Made by a program: the position numbers and the translations under genes. From contig JAULBX010025830.1 of NCBI GenBank assembly GCA_032358255.1, positions 62,001 to 126,000 on the forward strand: DNA of 64,000 bases, written 5' to 3'. This stretch comes from Heterotrichella gracilis (taxonomy: Eukaryota > Sar > Xanthophyceae > Tribonematales > Xanthonemataceae). Below are positions 48,701 to 57,341 of the stretch, one piece after another; within the stretch, counting starts at the first letter, position 1, and every line of letters begins with the position of its first letter. Below the pieces are notes generated by a model. The model had not been told where the DNA came from, ran no database searches, and saw nothing but the letters and a program-made list of their open reading frames with translations.

Positions 48701-49695
48701 GCAGGGGGGCCTGACGCCCACCACCTTCCTAGGTACGCAGGAAAACAGGCATAAAGGATGGGTGCTTAAAGTTCTCCCCATTTGCTGCGCCATGTGTAGT
48801 ACAAACCTTTTCATGAAACATAACATTCTAATTGTTTGGGCACTTTGTGTAAGGACGCTGATTGGTACTTTGGGAGCGGGTTGTGTTGCAACAGCCTTAA
48901 GAACAATAAAACACGCACAGGAGGCTCTTGCCCCTTGTAGTACGTCCCAAACCAAGTACCATCTCCCCACGCGCAGGGAGTGTGCCAGGCGAGGTCGGCC
49001 CCACTCGGCCCCCCGGCGCCCCCCGCACCAAGGCCTCCGTGCAGTCGATGGACGACAAGATGATGCACCAGTTTGACCAGGTGCGGGGGGTTGTAGGGCT
49101 CAGGGAATGGTGCACTACTTTGAGGTGGGCTTTTGAGGAGGGTGGGTGTGGTTGGCTGTGGGCGGAGGCATGTTTGCATGTCAAGTGCCAGAAGGGAAGC
49201 ACTCTTCCTTTCTTCCCATAATTCAATTGCAGTATTGAGCAAGGGAACCATCGTGAACAGGCATTTGGATTGCAGTGACCCCCCATGGACGTAGTCGTTT
49301 AGGTAAGTGTCATTGCATATGTAAGTATGCAATGCAGGAGGATCACCTCAGTAACCTTTAATCTCACCTGTACCCTCAAGGTGCTTGAGGGGCGGTCAGA
49401 GCTGGATTCCCTGGAGGCACTGGTAGCAAACCCTAAACCTAACCCTGAAATCGCAAACCCTAAAGCCCAAACCCCATCCCAGGTGCTGGAGGCGCGCTCG
49501 GAGCTGGATTTCCTTGAGGAGCTGCGCCACGCGCCGGCGCTGGCAGCAATCCCCAAACCCTACGAAGGGTTCTTCGCCCAGGTCACCCAGCTGCTGTCTG
49601 GCCAGACCTCTGTTGAGCAGGCGCAGGCAACCATCACAGGGCTGCTGTTCCCGGGGTACCCCTACCTACTGGCCTTCACAGCGCACGCAAGCTGA
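30707..49695 (+). CDS. Giant helical protein of unknown function (38 exons, about 2552 aa)
   Basis: Exons: 30707-30724, 30854-30917, 31322-31404, 31673-31857, 32343-32530, 32878-33002, 33525-33863, 34181-34471, 34668-34808, 35170-35394, 35809-35934, 36218-36391, 36594-36686, 37013-37275, 37527-37755, 37934-38158, 38362-38532, 38786-38982, 39414-39723, 40068-40166, 40498-40689, 41096-41344, 41747-41987, 42394-42476, 42796-42882, 43177-43545, 43838-44182, 44562-44928, 45094-45242, 45542-45802, 46103-46300, 46582-46731, 46979-47536, 47727-47930, 48228-48384, 48547-48732, 48977-49080, 49483-49695. All are GT-AG, and phase holds to the TGA. I do not recognise the family. Most of it is long amphipathic helices (LLVALDHLLRTSARLG, YAATLLQHLKAFFEK), suggesting an alpha-solenoid scaffold. 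Later parts hold an acidic patch (SDSDDDDEH), a GGGE repeat, and three basic-aromatic segments (LRQGFGKLFSRK; LGKPFSGFRKG; LKGRIARRARR). The last 70 residues (LDFLEELRH...PKPYEGFFAQVTQLL...LLFPGYPYLLAF) faintly resemble a Sin3 PAH domain. The end of exon 25 is uncertain (a second donor follows 42930). Confidence 0.75.
31925..32285 (+). repeat. Decoy exon 4 end and decoy exon 5 start in intron 4 of the giant gene
   Basis: Around 31922-32021 lies a copy of the end of exon 4, with its donor altered to ATGAG|GTACCG. It shares CAGCAGCGC(g/a)CTGCAGCTC and GCTGAGGGTGGTGGATG. Around 32227-32285 lies a copy of the exon 5 start with its acceptor region (GGAGGAGCACCAGCCCAACC), followed by a TTTTAGGGTTTTAG tract. 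The true exon 5 begins at 32343. Confidence 0.9.
32480..32825 (+). repeat. Four tandem copies of the exon 5 end, donor and telomere-like tract
   Basis: Units begin near 32480 (true exon end), 32586, 32684 and 32772. Each has a TGTGGG(a/c)AA start, a CAGAGGTGGAGGACA-type exon end, a G|GTGGG donor (the last copy has lost it), then GGCTTTTGCTAGGGTTTAGGG. Copies 2 and 3 keep a good donor and could be misread as exons. Confidence 0.92.
33360..33377 (+). repeat. 18-base C homopolymer next to a decoy acceptor
   Basis: The C run ends in CAGGACACCACCCC, which mimics the true exon 7 start (CACAG|GACAGCACCCCC at 33525). The run is prone to slippage and sequencing error, so its true length may differ. 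Confidence 0.8.
33836..34085 (+). repeat. Three tandem copies of the exon 7 end, donor and TTTAGGG tract
   Basis: The true exon end GGCTGACCAAGGAG|GTGGGTTTAGGGTTTAGGG (donor after 33863) recurs near 33945-33975 and 34050-34085, each with an intact GAG|GTGGGTT donor. The period is about 107 bp. The intron sequence between the units is also repeated. Confidence 0.92.
34890..35050 (+). repeat. Decoy exon 9 end and decoy exon 10 start
   Basis: A second copy of the exon 9 end lies at about 34893-34975, with the shared GCGCACGCGCTGTGCATGAC and an intact GGAG|GTAGGG donor. It is followed at about 35000-35050 by a copy of the exon 10 beginning (GAGCTGCA..AGCTGTGGGGCGCCTTC). Together they look like a doubled exon 9/exon 10 border. 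Confidence 0.9.
35450..35610 (+). repeat. Two decoy copies of the exon 10 end
   Basis: After the true exon 10 donor (35394), copies near 35453-35515 and 35555-35600 repeat CAGGGGCGCACCG(c/t)CATG and CCACCGCGGCGCAG. The first keeps CAG|GTGGGG. CCCTAAACCCT-type tracts separate the units. Confidence 0.85.
39155..39200 (+). repeat. Decoy copy of the exon 18 end
   Basis: ACTATCAGGACAAATTTGCG and then GGGAACAG|GTACGGC repeat the true exon 18 end (donor after 38982) inside the intron, about 190 bp downstream. Confidence 0.9.
39921..39986. other. 25-bp inverted repeat (hairpin) in intron 19 of the giant gene
   Basis: The arm 39921-39945 (CATAAGTACATATTGTTGTC plus CTGTT) and its inverse at 39962-39986 pair at 24 of 25 positions around a 16-base loop. 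The sequence is AT-rich compared with its surroundings. It could be a small foldback element remnant or an RNA structure in the intron. Confidence 0.85.
40365..40395 (+). repeat. Decoy acceptor copy of exon 21
   Basis: CCTCCACAGGGGCCCTGCTG followed by GACAT copies the true acceptor and exon 21 start (CCTCCACAG|GCCCTGCTGGACA, exon from 40498). The surrounding intron text (ATTTGCGTCCATGCCCACAC) is repeated too. Confidence 0.85.
42030..42185. repeat. Tandem repeat in intron 23 of the giant gene
   Basis: The block TTAGGGTT(a/t)CCGTCGTGTAGG followed by C/T-GTTGTTGCCCTTTT occurs about three times (near 42045, 42122 and 42151), with a GTGCGTGCAAAGCCCTTG unit also duplicated. Confidence 0.8.
43405..43462 (+). 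repeat. In-frame GGGE minisatellite in exon 26
   Basis: About four tandem 12-base units (GGAGGGGAGGGT) encode (Gly-Gly-Gly-Glu)n inside the giant protein. The length is in frame and likely variable. Confidence 0.85.
45896..45930. other. Perfect 14-bp inverted repeat in intron 30
   Basis: ATTTACGATGGTAC (45896-45909) and GTACCATCGTAAAT (45917-45930) flank a 7-base loop inside an intron of the giant gene. A copy of part of exon 30 (GGGGATTTGGGGAT...) lies directly downstream. Confidence 0.85.
46837..46891. other. Perfect 12-bp inverted repeat in intron 32
   Basis: TTCCTTCTGTCC (46837-46848) and GGACAGAAGGAA (46880-46891) enclose 31 bases within an intron of the giant gene. Confidence 0.8.
47600..47648 (+). 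repeat. Decoy copy of the exon 33 end
   Basis: GGAGGCGCTGCTCACTGCAC followed by CGGTGCAG|GTGAGGAAACC repeats the true exon 33 end (donor after 47536) almost without change. This makes it the youngest-looking decoy in the window. Confidence 0.93.
49381..49440 (+). repeat. Decoy copy of the exon 38 start
   Basis: AAG|GTGCTTGAGGGGCGGTCAGA and GCTGGATTCCCTGGAGG copy the start of the last exon (GTGCTGGAGGCGCGCTCGGA from 49483). Its end reads CTG|GTAGCAAACCCTAAACC, so it could even be used as a small cassette exon. Confidence 0.85.
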
Positions 49696-50905
49696 GCTGG
49701 AGTAAAGGGACGTTTTGTGTGGGCTTTGGGGAGGGGAGGGGGGGGGGAGGGGTGGGTGCGCGCGTTAACCCTCCTTGCGCCGGCCGTTTGGTGTAACAGG
49801 GGGTAGCGTGGGGTGGTCATTGCTGGCCTGCTGTTGTCCAATGGAGCCCTGCCTGCTGGCCTTCACAGCACGCACAAGATGAGCTGAAGTGTATGGGAAA
49901 TTGGAACCTTTGCACAGGGTTTTGGGTTGGGATGGATGCTTGAACTTGGATGCGCTTGTCTCCACACCTCCCAGCACCGGCCCCTTGGTGTGCAGGACCT
50001 GGGAGTAGCGTCGTAGAATAACTTCGTAAACAATATTATCAATTTTTTGAGCAATCAAGCTGGATAGAATTACAAGGCGGCTATGCTCTGATGGGTCACC
50101 CCAGGGGTTGATCGGTCCGACCACTGGCAGGCAATTTTGACTGTGAACAGCTGCTAAGTTTCCAGTGGTAATGCCGCATGTAATTATTATGACTGGTCAG
50201 TGGTAATGCTGCACAAGGTGTCATAGTACTACTGCGCAAGTCAATGTCAGTGACAATAATACAGGCCCCCTGCAAGTGCCAGGCTGCCAGCGAGTAGAGA
50301 GCCCCTGCCAGGCCCTCCAGTGGACAGGGTGCAAAAATGCATACAATGTCATCTTGAAATCCGGTGGAGTCCTTCATGCATTGCATTGTCAATACCTATG
50401 GATAGAATGATGGTCCTCGTGCCTCGCCACGAAATTTCAGAGGTGGTCATTATACGAGCAAGAGGGCCTCTTAGGCTATAAGCCTGGCTGTGCTAAGTAG
50501 AAAGAAAGTAAGATATGCAATCAGCGTCTTCACAGTTGTGAATTGGTAATTACGCCTCATGAAAACAGAAGGACAGGAAGTATATTTGAAGGCTTAGAAA
50601 GGGGGCGTACAAACGAAGCCCCATATAAAAAGGATACGTAGGTGGCATCAAGAGCCTTCGTGCATTGCAAACAGTTATCCATGTGTCCAAGCGACATGGC
50701 CAAACAAAAAATAATACACGAGAAAAACGGAAGAAAGTATGCCTTCAGGAGCACGCTAGAAGGCTCATGCCAGGCACGCCGGCAGGCTTGGCATTGGCGT
50801 TACCCAATAAGCGCCTGCATGCAGTGCCCTACAGCATCCAGCTGACAGCGGTGTCTAAGCAGGGCGCCAGCCTTTTCTGAACCATCGCCATCGCCCAGCA
50901 GCCCA
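49696..50905. other. Convergent region after the giant gene
   Basis: Around 49845-49895 there is a copy of the giant gene's stop-codon region (GGCCTTCACAGC(g/a)CACGCA). A G-run lies at about 49731-49750. No other coding exon was recognised up to the stop of the glycosyltransferase gene, and most of this is probably 3' UTR and spacer. Confidence 0.45.
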
Positions 50906-52919
50906 TCATTGATTTGATCTTATTTCAAGGGTAGGCTTTTTGGGCCGCACATATTCTTTCTTCTTGTCCACAGAGTCCTTCTGTTGAGGGTTGGCCTGGG
51001 GCGTGGAGCGCCTGAAATGGTACACGAATGTGCCAGTGTGGAGGCACACTTTCTGCCGGAGTTTCACCCGTTTACCCACATCCACCTGTGCAATTGGGAA
51101 AATGTTGAGATGGCACCATACAATCATATGAGTAATTGTCCATAGCAGCTCAAACCGAAAACAAATATGATCTCAGAGAACGCTTTTGGGCCAATGCTTT
51201 GGAAATTTGGATGAGCCTGGATAAGACCGGTGCGATCATGAATGTGGAAATTTCAATAAATCATATCACCTTGTTGTTGGGGTCAAATAAGAACCCAGGC
51301 TTGTACTCAAAATCCACTCGGCGAGGTACCCCCAGAAAAAAGCTCGAGTACGACTTATAAACCGCCTTTAACAGCGGTGGTTTGCTCACAGAGCCTGCCC
51401 GCATGTCCAGCATCCGTTGCACCCACGCGTAATTGAAGGGATGTTGCACAAACTGCGCCGCGCGGGCCGACAGATTGTGCACCACCTCTATGCCATCCCT
51501 GTCTCCCACAGGCCCCATACCTGCACCGCCACACCCACCTCAGCAGGTACCACCCGTGTTCAGCAGTGGCACACAAATTCATACAACTGCCCGCCAAGGT
51601 GAAAACCTCCACAAGTGGTACAATACAGTTGCGCCGCAGTCAGGTGAAAATTGTGCACCATTAAAAGCTGGCCACCCAGCCTGTCAATGAAATCCACATG
51701 GAATAACTTTTGTGTGACAAGAGGAGAGCAGGGAGGGCCTTTCATTTTCCCAACACTCTTTAAAAGTCATAAATTGGACAACTGCCGTGACTACACCGAG
51801 AACCCGTGCACACGGCCTGAGACCCGATCAGCACCCATTACACCTTACCATGAGCGGTGCTCATAGGGGTGACAAGGCCACACGTGCCTTCCTCGGTGCC
51901 CATGGCTGCCATCAGCTTTGTGAGCACGCCATCTGGCACAAGCACGTCGTTGTTGATGATGAAAAAGTGCGTGAGGTGAGTGTGGTTCTGGAAGTACCGC
52001 CAGGCCATGTTCCAGTTGTGGGTCAACCCCTTTGGCTTTGAAGGCGAGATGACCGTGATATTCAGGTGCTTCAGGGACTGCAACAGCAAAGCAGACTTCC
52101 ACTGAGTGATAAAAATACCGATCATTTCCTGCTGCTGCCCAAGAATGCTTGAAAACAAACGTTGCAGAGAACAAGAGATCATCTGGCCGCGACGTGAGGT
52201 AGTGGGTCACAGCCTTTTGTGGCATACCTTGCGGGTGGGGTCAACACTGAGCTCATCGACAACCAACAGGTCAAAGGTGTCCTTCACGGTAGCCAGGGAT
52301 GTCAACAGCAAAATAGTGCGCTCCCAAACGTTGGCTGTGGCAACCGCCACCAGTGCGTGGAACCGCGAGCTGGCATTGGCGGCTTGCATGGGGTTGCACG
52401 TGGCTGTTGAAGGGGGGTGCAAGGAGCTGTCGCTGTGCCAGCGTCCAGAAGGAGAGGCTACCTACATATGAGCAATATTGCGTGGTTGAGGCCACCAAAC
52501 CACTGTGGAAAAAGGTATACTGGTGCCACTGGCTGTTAAAGGAAGAGCCCCTGCTGAGAGCTCATGCTATTTCAGGTCTAGCCCAGCCAGATCATGTTAT
52601 GTGACATGCCATTCATATTTGCATGCTAATGCATATTGTGGAAGAAACCAGAAGCCAGCATGGCAAAGGTTGCAGGTGGCAAGGTGGCGAGGACACTGCA
52701 GCAAAATAGAAGGCTGCTGAACAGCAAGAACAGATGCCATACCTTCTCAATGAGTTTACTAAGTTCCCCAGAGTTCTGCCAGCAAGGACTTGGTGCTTTT
52801 TTTACCACTGCTGTTTTGCCCCATGACTTTTTCTTGGCGGAGACACCAACTGGGCCACTCATCTGCAGTGCACAAACGCACAGCCACCAGTGAAGGCAAC
52901 CCATGACCGTAGAGCGCAT
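50906..52919 (-). CDS. GT2-like glycosyltransferase with N-terminal membrane anchor (356 aa, 5 exons)
   Basis: Exons in gene order: 52919-52743, 52461-52228, 52077-51849, 51520-51270, 51085-50906 (TGA); phases agree. Residues 1-30 (MRSTVMGCLHWWLCVCALQM...) form one hydrophobic segment, probably a type II membrane anchor or signal peptide. The GT-A fold of family 2 shows as FHALVAVATANVWERTILLL, DTFDLLVVDELSVDPT (the usual vvDn.S.Dgt loop), LTHNWNMAWRYF, the nucleotide/metal-binding FIINNDVLVPDG (NND in place of DxD), and near the C-terminus the TGTFVYHF strand common in GT2 enzymes of the 'NDV' type. A lysine-rich tail ends the protein. By family it would move a sugar from a nucleotide donor to an unknown acceptor in the secretory pathway. 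Donor and acceptor cannot be told from the sequence. Another in-frame ATG lies at 52904. Confidence 0.75.
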
Positions 52920-54220
52920 GTGCCATTGATCACCCATCTTCAGCCCCGAACGGGTTCCCAGCTGTTTGGCTGGCTGGGGAGGTCCTGGTAGAGAAGCTGT
53001 ATGCACTCGCAGAGTACTGTACTTGCTGCTCCTAAACCCGTTGCTGCTGGCCAGAACAGTGCACCACCATCCCAGCGCCCCGCCCCATGTCGGCTGTGAC
53101 GCGCAGTGTTCAGCAGCACAACCAACCCAAACCAAACCAAAGTGCGCGGCTCGACGACACCGGTTTGACCTTCACCTCTGTCGGATCACATGTGTCGAAG
53201 GAAGTCCATATTGCTAGCCAGATGGCTATGCTTTGATCCCTCGGCGTGCGAATGGGATATCCTTAGCGTGTAAGGACTGTCACAGCACTGTGAAGAACAT
53301 CAGAGCACTAGGACATAGCCATATTGGAGCATGCATGCGTTTGGTTTCCTGCATTATTTCTTGGCGACTATTTTAAAATCCTAGGTTTCCAAAAAAAGGA
53401 CGTGAATTTTAGGAAATAATCCACATCAATTCAGTGGATAATTTGCATGATTCAATCAAATACAGTGCACCATGATTTCATTTATTGTAAAGGCATTTGT
53501 GGTGCCAAAGAGGGACGGGCTGTTGAAGGGGTTGTTGCCAAAACTCACACCGAACAAAACCGTCGTGAATATCAAAGAGAGTCGCAGTTTGAATCATTGG
53601 AAACGCAAGCCTTTAACAACGTTGTCAAATTTTGTCGCCAACGTTACAGAATCTGTTTGGAGTCCCTGTTCCAGACGGGCTGTCGAATAGCAACACCATC
53701 AAGGCGTTACACGCCGTGCAGGGTTTGCATGTGGGCACAAAATCAAGCCTGGCTTCTCAGCAGAGTACATGCTCCACCATTGCAACACCCTTGCGTCAGA
53801 GTCCAAGGGGCATACCTTTGGCTAGACAGGTCCTGACTACATGCCAGACAGTCCGTGTGCCCTACCCAATTGTGCAGTGTTGTACATGTATCGCTGCTCC
53901 AAAGATCACACACTCAGTCAGTAGACAGCTGAAAAAGTCAGGAGCTGCAGATCAACGACACTACTTTCTAAACCAACGCTGAATATAAATTGCTGAATTC
54001 CTAGTTGCAAGGACTTAGTCAGTCAGGAGCCGAGTCATAAGCTGAACTGTACAGAAAGTGCATCACCAAAAAGAGAATTTCCAGTACATACATGGCATGT
54101 AAGTAATGTAACGTGCAAAAAAGTTATTGCACAAAATTAATGTGCTTGGAATTCCAGTAAAATGGGTATATGTCATGCACATAGAGCAGATGTGTCACTT
54201 CTGAACCCACATATCCCTGT
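52920..54220. other. Intergenic region between the glycosyltransferase and the first SDR gene
   Basis: It holds the glycosyltransferase promoter side and the 3' flank of SDR copy 1. A plus-strand stretch at 53472-53690 is open (72 codons, Lys/Asn-rich) and is followed by another open stretch in a second frame, but no known domain, splice logic or repeat family was recognised. No gene is called. Confidence 0.4.
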
Positions 54221-56029
54221 CTACCATGCGATAGTGGAGCCATCATAGCTGTACAGCACGTCGTGCGTGAGCTCATCTGCTCCCCTGGCCACCACTGCCA
54301 ACATGCCCTTGGCAGACTCCTCGGGCTCGATCCCTGTTTCTGGGTGGCCCGACATGTCCGTCTTCACGTAGCCCGGGTGCACCACAATGGAGGTGATGCT
54401 CTCCTTGATCAAGGCCAAGGCCACGTGCTTGTTGAGCATGTTGAGGGCAGCCTTGGAGGAGCGGTAGGCCAGGCCAATGCTCCTGGAAAGAGCAGCGTGG
54501 CCATGAGAGCGGGACTAGGTGCCACATGCCTTGGGATGTGTTGGTCAATTGCAACAATTGTGCCAGTAACTGTACGTGCACCAAGGATGCGCAGCAATCG
54601 AGCAAAAGCACGAACCAGCCATTGTTGTACCAGTGTTGCACAACAAGTTATTGTTTGTGTGTTGCCAGCGATGGCTGACATGGTGTGGCATGGTGTAAAG
54701 TACTAGCTAGGAGTTTTCTGTAACTTGGTATTCGCTATTATAGGCATCCGACGGAATGGCGATTCAAATCAGGAGAGAATATATACACTAAACAGTATAC
54801 ATTACCAGAGCAACAACCATGTTTACATGGGTAGCTGCACACCTACCAAAATTTCAAAGTGCATCTGTTGTGGCCGATGCTGAGATTATGTAACGCCATT
54901 CCATAATATATTGGCATGGCGTTCCACGGCAATCTGGCATTGAGCTCAAGGGGTGAATTGAATTCAAGCATGCAACACTGCTGGTGGAAGCTGTGAAGAA
55001 AGACTTACCCCATGCTATCGTAGCTTGTGTCAGAGATCGACGCCAGGATGGTGGAGACGTTGAGGATGATGGTTCCTGGCTGGCCTACGATGCCAGCGCG
55101 GTGCAGCTCCCTGGTGACCACAAATGCCCCAAGGGTGTTGACCTTGAAGGAGGCAAGGAAGTCATCCACCTTAATTACATCCCAGGATGCATAGCCCTCA
55201 GCAAATACTCCAGCGTTGTTGATCACCACCTGGGTAACGGTAGGCGAAGGGAAGGTTTATGGAGACTACCTTGATGGATTAGCAAAGAAGGCCTGTATGG
55301 GCATGGCAAGATGCAACCTTTGCAGAGCATTACCCAACAGCAGTGCGAATGACGCCAAACTATAGTTAGTCTGGCACAGGGCGTGCGCAGTATGCTAGCC
55401 AGCCAGGCGATGTGTGCACCTGCAGATGCAGATGCAGTGTGCACCTGCAGATGCATGAAGTGAAAATGCAACAGAAACCTTCAGCATTGCACCTACATCT
55501 ATGTGATCCACTAACAACTCCTTGAGCTGCTGCACCCACGCCTTGACAGACTCCTCAGAGCCCACGTCCACCTGGGTCACCACCAGCTTGCCATGGCTGC
55601 TGGAAGCCAGCTCGTTGAGGGCTGTGGCGTTGTCAGGGGTGCGAACCGCTGCGTAGACTGTGTTGTCATTAGCAAGGAGCTCTTGTACCAACTGCAGCCG
55701 AGCAAAGGGAGCATCGTACTTGGGATGGTGTGGTCCATCAGACAGCATTGATGGCATGCAAATAGGGGGTTTGCAAGTGTGCGCCCGGTTGCTCCGGGAG
55801 GTGTCACGGTTGGGCAAACTCCAAAAGAGCACCACTGGACCGGAGACGTTCCGAGGCACAAAAATGAGACAACCCAGTCGCCAAAACGGTGTTGGCAGGT
55901 TGCATTGTAGTGGGTGCATGCGCGGAGGCCAGGGATGCCCAAACATGCCAAGAGACCCACCGCCAGCCCTATGCCACGGTTGGCCCCAGTGACGATGACG
56001 GTCTTGCCTGCGACTTCAGTTGACACCAT
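54221..56029 (-). CDS. Short-chain dehydrogenase/reductase, copy 1 (248 aa, 4 exons)
   Basis: Exons in gene order: 56029-55961, 55691-55497, 55229-55009, 54482-54221 (TAG); phases 0,0,2. It is a classical SDR of the C-factor/sniffer carbonyl-reductase type. Visible motifs: the dinucleotide-binding TGANRGIG (about 14-21), VVINNAG (about 89-95), a catalytic Ser near residue 154, the catalytic pair YRSSK (Tyr about 168, Lys about 172), and HPGYVKTDM behind it. It ends in LYSYDGSTIAW. By family it catalyses NAD(P)(H)-dependent reduction of a carbonyl or oxidation of an alcohol in the cytosol; the substrate is unknown. It is the first of three tandem same-strand copies with identical intron positions, and is complete with all key residues. 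Confidence 0.9.
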
Positions 56030-57341
56030 TGCTGTGGTGTAGCAGTTCAAACTGAAGGACAGAGAAGCAAGGTGAACGATGTTGGGCACTGATGTTGAAC
56101 AGGGGGCAATTGCTATTTGCAGCCTGAAGCAGGTCAACAAGCAAGGTGGTCCGTTGTGCGCGTTCGTTTCAGTTTATACGTCACGCGTCGGGCTTCAATA
56201 GACCCTGCCAAAGCCTTCAGATGTGGCTACCGTGGCGCGTTGCAGGAGCTTTTGCAGATGGTTACGAGAGATCACCCCCTAGGGTTTGAAAAAACCCTTC
56301 GGGAAGGGCCTTTCTTTTATTCTGCCAGTTTCGTGTCAGCTTTTCCTCCCCTATTGGTGGTGACAAGCAGCTTGTCCAAAAAAGTTATGTCCGAAGGGAT
56401 ATTTACTGGACACTGTTGAGGCCTCAAGCAAATGAATCCAATAAGCATGCCCACAACATGTGTGGACTGCATTGCATTCAATGGAAGTGTCACCTAGAAT
56501 ATTAGAGTGGGAACCTTATAACTGCTAGGCAAGACTTTGCATTGGAACAAGGAAATTTGCCAGACAATATTGACTTATTTACACTGACACGACCACAGTG
56601 AATAAGCGGTCAACTACAAATCCGTTGGCGTCTTCACACAAAGCACATCACACCCCAGCTCAAAAGGGATGAGGTGGTCATTTTCAGCCTAAATAAAGTG
56701 CAGCAGGGCCAAACAGAGTAATAAGTTTTGGTCCATGCCACTGCCTAGCAGAGGTCCCAACAGAAAAAAAAAAACGATGTCAAAAGCATGTCGCCCAGTA
56801 CACAGATCCACTGAGCCACGACGGTTTACTTGCACACTGGAAACGGATATAACCATGTTGTATGACTGGTGTGAGAAGAATAAATGTACAACGCGGGCCT
56901 GTTCTCAGTCACTGCACAAAGTGCGCAACAGTGGGAATTGTGCCATACAAAATGCACATGCCATCAGTGACTGTGTTGTGTAAACGCCGGACCAAAATGG
57001 TCGACAAGCAAATCGCTTTATATATACAGCGTAAAGACTACGAAACAAATCTACTGCAAACACTGAGATATTCAAGAATTTGCCAACACTTTGTTCAAAT
57101 TAATTTCAATCAACTTGATTCTCTGCATGCACCAATGTGACATGCGTCATCTGCTGAAAATGGCAATGCTGAGGGCAGTATTGCACAAATCAGAACATCA
57201 ATGGTCAACGACAATGATATTGGTTGAAAATGCTTCAAAAAAAAGTTTCACGTCTCATGAAAATGACCAATTGCTGGGAATTAGGTGCACGAAACAGCGC
57301 AAGCTACACAGAACAAGCCTGGCCAGGGTAGGCAGCGCTGC
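56030..57341. other. Spacer between SDR copies 1 and 2
   Basis: It contains the promoter of copy 1 and the 3' flank of copy 2. A short AAGGGTTTTTTC/CCCTTCGGGAAGGG inverted segment lies at about 56282-56312. No other gene was recognised. Confidence 0.5.
56173..56180 (-). promoter_or_regulatory. TATA-like box of SDR copy 1
   Basis: CGTATAAACT on the minus strand lies about 145 bases upstream of the copy 1 start codon, in the same relative place as the TATA boxes of copies 2 and 3. Confidence 0.45.

Noticed and set aside
47979-49076. 365-codon open frame on the plus strand
   Set aside because: It reads through introns. Only the parts matching exons 35 and 36 are in the coding frame, and the rest lacks coding character.
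53472-53980. Possible gene in two overlapping plus-strand frames
   Set aside because: The frames are short, no domain or phase-consistent junction was seen, and there is no family resemblance.
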